From JAYEJW01 sp034716535 (GTDB lineage Bacteria; Pseudomonadota; Gammaproteobacteria; Chromatiales; Chromatiaceae): 20,052 nucleotides of DNA. This document shows, piece after piece, positions 15,613-20,052 of this stretch. The DNA lies in contig JAYEJW010000672.1 of NCBI GenBank assembly GCA_034716535.1, forward strand, positions 1 to 20,052, read 5' to 3'. The notes under the pieces are model-generated. The model saw only the letters and a program-made list of their open reading frames with translations, was not told the DNA's origin and did no database searches. Within the stretch, counting starts at the first letter, position 1. Each line of letters begins with the position of its first letter. Position numbers and translations under genes: made by a program.

Positions 15613-16783
15613 TCGCCGGTTGCTCACCCTGACCCTTGTCGGACTCTCGGTGATTCTCAGCGTACAGGCGGTGGCCTGGTTCCTTCGCAACTTCGAAAGC
15701 AGGACCCAGGAGGTGGACACCGGCTATGCCTTCGCCGCCCGGCGTAACCCCTTCCTCGCCGCGGAGCAGTTCTTACACCGCTTGGGTGTGCCGGTGGAGA
15801 GCATTGCGGGTCGGGACCGGCTCCGCAATCTGCCCCCAGCCGGTGACGTCCTCGTCGTGAATGGCCTCGGTGCGCTGAACGCGAAGCGCCGAGAGGCCCT
15901 GTATGCATGGCTGCGGCGGGGTGGGCGCCTGATTGTCGAGGCTGCGCACTTCTCCGAGGACGCGGAAAGACTCGACCCGCGTGACTTCCTCGCCCGCTTC
16001 GGTGTGCGACTCGGCGAGCTCTCCGACAGCGAGGCCGCCTCGCTCGTCGACGACGAGGTGGTGACCGAAGTCCGGGTCGACAATTACCCCGATCCCCTGA
16101 AGGTGGGATTCCTCGCCCGATACTATCTCGAGGACACGGCTGAAGAGGGCGATGAAGCAGTGGCGGCGGGCGCGCACTCGCGGATGTTGCGGTACCGGGT
16201 CGGCAAGGGACGGCTCACGGTCACAAGCGACAACCTCTTTATGACCAACGCCGACATCGGCAACCAGGATCACGCCCTGTTCCTGTACTTGCTGACGGGT
16301 CCGTCGGACGGGGGCAAGGTCTGGCTGCTCTACGACAGCGCCATGCCATGGCTCGGCGCGTTGCTTTGGCAAAAGGCCCCCTACGCGGTGGCCTCGGTTC
16401 TTTGCCTCGTCGGCTTCTTTCTGTGGCACCTGGGCGGGCGCCTGGGTCCGCTCTTGCCGAAGCCCGAGAAAGGCCGCCGGGACCTGTCGGCGCACCTCCT
16501 GGCGAGTGCCGAGTTCCTGTTACGCCACGGCCGCGGTAGCCAGCTTGCTACCGTCGCGCGCCGACGCGTCGAGCAAGCCTGGCTGCGGCGGCACCGGTCA
16601 TTGCGTGACATGGAGCCTGGCGAGCGCGCTGCGTGGATTGCACGCCACCAAGGTCTGCCGGCGAGCGCGGTGGAGCGGGCCCTCTACCCCCAGACGGAGA
16701 ACGACGCGGATCTGGTTGCGCGAGCTGCGCTGCTTCAGCGATTGTGGTCGGCCCTATCCGTCCGTGGTCGTGGGACGCGCTGA
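15602..16783 (+). CDS. DUF4350 membrane-anchored protein
   Basis: This 393-residue protein has an N-terminal anchor helix (8-28) and an extracytoplasmic alpha/beta domain (about 40-245) resembling a class I glutamine-amidotransferase/ThuA-like fold. Its core strands are GDVLVVNG and a RRGGRLIVE segment. A second transmembrane helix (259-277) leads to a cytoplasmic helical tail that ends in LQRLWSAL. I chose GTG 15602 because it follows a strong Shine-Dalgarno AAGGAGG (15590-15596) and overlaps the DUF4129 stop by 11 nt, as at the previous junction. An upstream in-frame ATG at 15536 lies deep in DUF4129. The usual next partners MoxR and DUF58 are missing. A GtrA-like remnant on the other strand overlaps the last 8 nt. 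Confidence 0.8.
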   Translation: MGFDRRLLTLTLVGLSVILSVQAVAWFLRNFESRTQEVDTGYAFAARRNPFLAAEQFLHRLGVPVESIAGRDRLRNLPPAGDVLVVNGLGALNAKRREALYAWLRRGGRLIVEAAHFSEDAERLDPRDFLARFGVRLGELSDSEAASLVDDEVVTEVRVDNYPDPLKVGFLARYYLEDTAEEGDEAVAAGAHSRMLRYRVGKGRLTVTSDNLFMTNADIGNQDHALFLYLLTGPSDGGKVWLLYDSAMPWLGALLWQKAPYAVASVLCLVGFFLWHLGGRLGPLLPKPEKGRRDLSAHLLASAEFLLRHGRGSQLATVARRRVEQAWLRRHRSLRDMEPGERAAWIARHQGLPASAVERALYPQTENDADLVARAALLQRLWSALSVRGRGTR

Positions 16784-16919
16784 CGAGGGCGTACGATCGC
16801 TGCTCGACGACCTGACCGGCAAAGGTGTAGCGCCGGTTGATCGTGAAATCGAACAGGAACGAAACGCCCGGAGCTATCGCCTGCGCGACCAGGTAGACGT
16901 AGCGCGCCCGGACGTTCCC
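16776..16919 (-). pseudogene. GtrA-like membrane protein remnant
   Basis: On the minus strand an open frame of 48 codons without a start encodes a hydrophobic segment RYVYLVAQAIAPGVSFLFDF followed by TINRRYTFAG. This matches the helix and N-R-R-x-T-F signature in the middle of GtrA-like flippase-accessory proteins (roughly 120-140 aa with four helices). The fragment lacks an N-terminal helix, a start codon and the last two helices. On the 5' side the translation becomes Pro-rich and non-membrane-like. On the 3' side the similarity stops where the DUF4350 coding sequence begins. It may be the scar of a rearrangement that separated the preceding cluster from its MoxR/DUF58 part. Homology is by eye only. 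Confidence 0.4.
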
Positions 16920-16968
16920 AACCGAGGAGGGCGGTGCTTCTTGAGCGGGTACTGGCGAAGGATGAGGG

Positions 16969-16997
16969 AAAACCCGCCTTTCTGTGGAGGCGGGCTT
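16969..16997 (-). terminator. Rho-independent terminator of sat
   Basis: On the minus strand AAGCCCGCC, a 10-nt loop and GGCGGGTTTT form a 7- to 8-bp GC-rich stem followed by a U-tract. It starts 22 nt after the sat stop codon. It is the clearest intrinsic terminator in the window. On the plus strand it could also stop transcripts from the DUF4350 operon, although the tail there is poor. Confidence 0.85.
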
Positions 16998-17018
16998 CGT
17001 TCTCCGCTTAGCGCAGAC

Positions 17019-18206
17019 CTACTTCAGAGACTGGTAGTAGTCCATCAGGATCTTGGCCACCTCAGGGCGGGAGAACTCGGGCGGCGGGGCGATACCGTTG
17101 CCCAGCATCTCGCGCACCTTGGTTCCGGAAAGCAACACAAAGTCCTCTTTCGTGTGATCCGGGGCCTCACGCATCATCACCACCTTGTTGAGCTTCTTCG
17201 AGTAGGCGGTGTGATCGGCCTTGAAGATCTCGATCTCCATCGCCCCTTCCGGCACATCTTCGTCGAAGATGGTCTGGGCGTCGAAGGCGCCGTAGTAGTC
17301 GCCGACGCCGGCGTGGTCCCGCCCGATGATGAAATGGGTCGCGCCCATGTTTTGGCGGAAGTACGCATGCAGCACCGCCTCGCGCGGACCCGCATACAAC
17401 ATGTCGAAACCATAGCCCGTGATCATTGCGCTGTTGGGCGGGAAATACAGCTCCACCATCTTGCGGATGGCCGCATCGCGAACCGGCGCCGGAATGTCGC
17501 CCGGCTTCAGCTTGCCGAGGAGCATGTGGATGACCAGACCGTCGCACTCGAGCCGATCCATTGCCATGTGGCACAACTCTTCGTGGGCCAGGTGCATGGG
17601 GTTACGGGTCTGGAACGCGACGACCTTCTGCCAGCCGCGCTCCGAGATTTCGTTGCGGATCTCGACCGCCGTGCGGAAGGTGTCCGGAAAGTCGTCCTGA
17701 AAATAGGAGAAGTGCAACACCTGGATCGGACCGGACACGGCAATGCGGCCCTGGGTGTTGAAGGCATTGACCCCCGGGTGCTCCATGTCGTCCGTGCGGT
17801 AGACCTTATCGGTCATGATCGCCATCTGCTCGTCGCTGACCTCCTCGATGGACTCCACGTCCATCACAGCCAGCACCGGATTGCCTTCCATGTTGGGATC
17901 GCGCAGCGCGATGCGCTTCGCGTCCTTGATGGCATCCACGTTCTCCAGCAGGCACAGCACCGGAACGGGGAAGAACATGCCGTCGGTGGTCTTCATCGTC
18001 TCCGCCACGCTCACGGCATCCGCCACCTTCATGTAGCCCTTGAGCGGACTGAAGTAACCACCGCCCATCATGACCGCATTTCCGGCGGCCTGGGAGCTGA
18101 TCACCACCGAAGGCAGGCTCTCCGCCTCATGCATCAACTCGTGGTGCTTATCCGGATCGTAAACGAACAAGGGTTGAAGTTCGTCGGAACCGACTGGTTT
18201 GATCAT
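17019..18206 (-). CDS. sat: Sulfate adenylyltransferase (ATP sulfurylase), dissimilatory type
   Basis: This is a 395-residue single-polypeptide ATP sulfurylase. It interconverts ATP plus sulfate with APS plus pyrophosphate; in sulfur oxidisers it runs towards ATP, using APS made by APS reductase. Active-site motifs are QTRNPMHLAH (199-208, carrying the HxxH), GRDHAGVG (295-302) and LSGTKVREML (359-368). It lacks the C-terminal APS-kinase-like domain of fungal enzymes and is not the CysD/CysN assimilatory type. The length and sequence style match Sat of Allochromatium-like bacteria. No aprA, aprB or aprM gene is adjacent. ATG 18206 is preceded by a purine-rich AGAGG. A terminator follows directly, so it appears monocistronic. 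Confidence 0.96.
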   Translation of the reverse strand: MIKPVGSDELQPLFVYDPDKHHELMHEAESLPSVVISSQAAGNAVMMGGGYFSPLKGYMKVADAVSVAETMKTTDGMFFPVPVLCLLENVDAIKDAKRIALRDPNMEGNPVLAVMDVESIEEVSDEQMAIMTDKVYRTDDMEHPGVNAFNTQGRIAVSGPIQVLHFSYFQDDFPDTFRTAVEIRNEISERGWQKVVAFQTRNPMHLAHEELCHMAMDRLECDGLVIHMLLGKLKPGDIPAPVRDAAIRKMVELYFPPNSAMITGYGFDMLYAGPREAVLHAYFRQNMGATHFIIGRDHAGVGDYYGAFDAQTIFDEDVPEGAMEIEIFKADHTAYSKKLNKVVMMREAPDHTKEDFVLLSGTKVREMLGNGIAPPPEFSRPEVAKILMDYYQSLK

Positions 18207-18360
18207 CTTCTGCCTCTCTTAACGACTCGATCTGAACGGCCGGTCCGACTGCGTCAGGTCGGGACGAGCCTTGTTTTCGACAGCTTGTGAGGGGATTCAC
18301 CTCGAACGAGCGACCGCTTCGTCATTCGGGCCGAAACGGCGCAGGCGTAGCCGCGCAAAC

Positions 18361-18389
18361 CTTATCACAGCCGCGGGTTTGCCTTGCAA
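18361..18389 (-). promoter_or_regulatory. Putative sat promoter
   Basis: On the minus strand TTGCAA (18384-18389) and GATAAG (18361-18366) make a -35/-10 pair with exactly 17-bp spacing; each matches 4 of 6 consensus bases. The transcription start would lie about 150 nt before the sat ATG, giving a fairly long leader. The rest of 18207-18680 shows no convincing gene; a 134-codon open frame on the plus strand there has no family resemblance. The downstream half must hold the promoter of the small gene at 18681, which I could not place. Confidence 0.4.
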
Positions 18390-18680
18390 GGTTCTGTTTA
18401 TACCCTCAACAAAACGCCTTGGCATCGGAGTACTGGGCAGACCGCACTCGGCGACGCCGGATCTCGGGAACCGGCGGCGGATAATCCCAGGCCGGGCCGC
18501 GAAAATGGCGAGAAATTCGGGGGAGTCCGGTTACCGCCGCTCAGAATTTACTTTAAACTTTCGGATCTGCAGAGTCGATCAATGGCGCCCCCCCCGGATT
18601 GATCGGATAGCCGACAAACGTCGCAGCTATGATCCGCCGCCCACACCAGATACACCTCGCAAGAACCGGTAGTTTTCGTC

Positions 18681-18899
18681 ATGCCCTACTTCGTTTACAA
18701 GATTACGCCCCCCGTCAACCTGACCTTTGTCGAGACGAAGGAGAAGTATCAAGAGGCTCGCACCTTGGTGCGCGGCCTCCGCCAAGGGCAAGCTCAGCCG
18801 GATGAGGCCGAGTTTCGCATGATCTTCGCGAAGAACCGGGCGGAAGCGGAAAAGCTTCTGTCCACACCCCGCGACGAGCGTGTTATCGGCGAGGATTAA
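18681..18899 (+). CDS. Small conserved-looking protein of unknown function (72 aa)
   Basis: This is a 72-residue, highly charged soluble protein with no signal or membrane segment. It begins with a strand-like MPYFVYKITPP, continues into an amphipathic helix (ETKEKYQEARTLVRGL, about 18-33), then FRMIFAKNRAEAEKLL (about 45-60), and ends in RDERVIGED. I recall similar small proteins, unnamed, in sulfur-oxidising Proteobacteria, but this is memory and not a search. Coding is supported by the compact helical pattern, a normal codon bias and a clean ATG-to-TAA frame. The Shine-Dalgarno is weak. It is divergent from sat across a 474-nt gap. Function unknown. Confidence 0.65.
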   Translation: MPYFVYKITPPVNLTFVETKEKYQEARTLVRGLRQGQAQPDEAEFRMIFAKNRAEAEKLLSTPRDERVIGED

Positions 18900-19069
18900 C
18901 CGGCCTGTTGCGAGGCGTTGCAGCGCCGCCGGACGGAGAATAGGGCGCGCTCTGCACCCCGGAACGGCCTCACCGGGACAGTGAATCCGCGTGTATCCGA
19001 GGAAGCTCGCGGCCCAAGAGGCTAAGGCTTGTACGAAGCGGTCAACTGCCGCATTTGGGTTCAACGACC

Positions 19070-20052
19070 ATGCCCCGTCCGCTCGTTTCCATTCTCCTGC
19101 CCTGCCGCAACGTTGCGGCGACGCTCGACGAGTGTCTCGACTCCATTGCGGGTCAGACTCTGCCCACATTCGAGGTCATCGCCGTGGATGACCATTCGGA
19201 GGATGGGACGGACAGACGGCTCGAGGCGATGGCCATACAGGATCCTCGGTACCGTTTCTTTCGCTCTCCGGCCGTCGGCCTTGTTCCCGCGTTGAACTTC
19301 GGGCTCACACAGAGCTCCAGCGCCCTTGTTGCCCGGATGGACGGAGACGACCGGATGCATCCGCGGCGACTCGAGCTGCAGTACGAGTACCTCGTGCACC
19401 ACCCGGAGATCAGCGTGCTCGGGTCCCGGGTACAGGCCTTCCCGCAGGAGGAGCTCACGGACGGATTTCGCGCCTATGTGCGCTGGCAAAACGGCTGCGT
19501 ATCAGAGAGCGCCATCGCCAACGACATCTACCTGGAGTCTCCCCTCGCCCATCCGTCTGTCATGTTCCGTAAACAGGCCATCCTGGAGGCAGGCGGCTAT
19601 CGCAACGGGTTGTTTCCGGAGGACTATGAGTTGTGGCTCCGGCTCTTGAAGGCTGGACAGGTACTGACCAAGCTTCCGCAGACGCTGATCTCATGGCGGG
19701 ACAGCGCCGCACGCACCTCGCGCCGCGACCCGCGTTGCTCGCGCGAGGCCTTCGACCGCGTGCGCGCCCACTACCTGGCACAAGATCGGCGGGTCCTCGG
19801 CCACCGCAACAATCTCGCAATCTGGGGCGCCGGGCGCAACACGCGTAAGCGCGCTCAACATTTACTCGATCGGGGATTCAGACCCATCGCCTGGATTGAC
19901 ATCGATCCGCGCAAGATCGGCAACCGGATCGACGGCGTTCCGGTCGTAGAGCCGAGATGGCTGAAAGGCGCCGATCGACCCTTTGTCCTCAGCTACGTCG
20001 CAGTGCACGGGGCCCGTGAATGCATCGAGGGAGAGCTTGACCGACTCGGTTA
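19070..20052 (+). CDS. Family 2 glycosyltransferase with C-terminal nucleotide-binding-like domain (partial)
   Basis: The first 327 residues are present and the frame runs off the window end. The N-terminal GT-A fold (about 1-235) begins VSILLPCRNVAATLDECLDS and has the early acidic AVDDHSEDGT (38-47). The metal-binding DxD motif is in RMDGDD (89-94), and the acceptor-side acidic motif is in PEDYELWLR (183-191). A second region begins near 248 with LAIWGAGRNTRKRAQHLLDR, a Gly-rich Rossmann-like turn, followed by PIAWIDIDPRKIGNRIDG. This resembles the nucleotide- or CoA-binding N-terminus of PglD-type or FkbM-associated proteins. It probably transfers a sugar in surface polysaccharide synthesis. 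ATG 19070 keeps the standard N-terminus. The 170 nt before it hold no clear terminator or promoter. Confidence 0.85.
   Translation, partial: MPRPLVSILLPCRNVAATLDECLDSIAGQTLPTFEVIAVDDHSEDGTDRRLEAMAIQDPRYRFFRSPAVGLVPALNFGLTQSSSALVARMDGDDRMHPRRLELQYEYLVHHPEISVLGSRVQAFPQEELTDGFRAYVRWQNGCVSESAIANDIYLESPLAHPSVMFRKQAILEAGGYRNGLFPEDYELWLRLLKAGQVLTKLPQTLISWRDSAARTSRRDPRCSREAFDRVRAHYLAQDRRVLGHRNNLAIWGAGRNTRKRAQHLLDRGFRPIAWIDIDPRKIGNRIDGVPVVEPRWLKGADRPFVLSYVAVHGARECIEGELDRLG

Noticed and set aside
16506..18290. 594-codon open frame on the plus strand opposite sat
   Set aside because: It lies antisense to the well-supported sat gene, is rich in His/Leu/Val in the way of GC-rich shadow frames, and shows no family motif.
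18271..18672. 134-codon open frame in the sat upstream region
   Set aside because: Arg-rich, low-complexity translation with no family resemblance, covering the predicted sat promoter; treated as non-coding.

Overview
The window reads as chromosomal DNA from a GC-rich gammaproteobacterium, most likely a sulfur oxidiser of the Chromatiales/Ectothiorhodospiraceae type. The reasons are the priA-argS-ftsN-like gene order, a short (395 aa) single-domain ATP sulfurylase of the dissimilatory type, an OprI/Lpp-like alanine-zipper lipoprotein, and an RDD-SpoIIM-DUF4129-DUF4350 membrane cluster. The taxonomic placement is inference; no rRNA is present. No tRNA, CRISPR array, transposase or phage gene was found.

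Layout. 1-448: non-coding, with a two-hairpin REP-like element (16-96) and a cluster of DnaA-box-like sites beside AT-rich DNA (237-330). 449-5193 (+): priA (replication restart helicase), argS (arginyl-tRNA synthetase) and an FtsN-like SPOR protein, with a terminator-like hairpin between priA and argS. 5231-7988 (-): feoB and feoA for ferrous iron uptake, preceded by a Fur-box-like palindrome that also helps place the feoA start. 8094-10145 (-): a stand-alone EF-G paralogue. 10299-11261 (+): a LysM/YkuD L,D-transpeptidase whose 3' end overlaps, tail to tail, a Braun-type lipoprotein gene (11240-11437, -) ending in lysine; the lipoprotein terminator lies inside the transpeptidase coding sequence. 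11769-12374 (+): a chorismate-lyase-like (DUF98) protein.

12442-16783 (+): four translationally coupled membrane-protein genes (RDD, SpoIIM-like, DUF4129, DUF4350). They resemble the cell-envelope cluster usually completed by a MoxR AAA+ ATPase and a DUF58 protein, but neither follows here. Instead there is a short GtrA-like remnant on the other strand and then sat (17019-18206, -). 18207-18680 is a non-coding divergent promoter region. It is followed by a 72-aa small protein of unknown function and by a family 2 glycosyltransferase, with a C-terminal nucleotide-binding-like domain, that runs off the window.

The genes are mostly core housekeeping (replication restart, translation, division, iron uptake, envelope, sulfur energy metabolism). 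No new defence or mobile system could be supported. The items most worth a second look are the Ldt/Lpp overlap, the truncated MoxR-type cluster with its GtrA scar, the DnaA-box cluster upstream of priA, the divergent EF-G, and the small protein next to sat.
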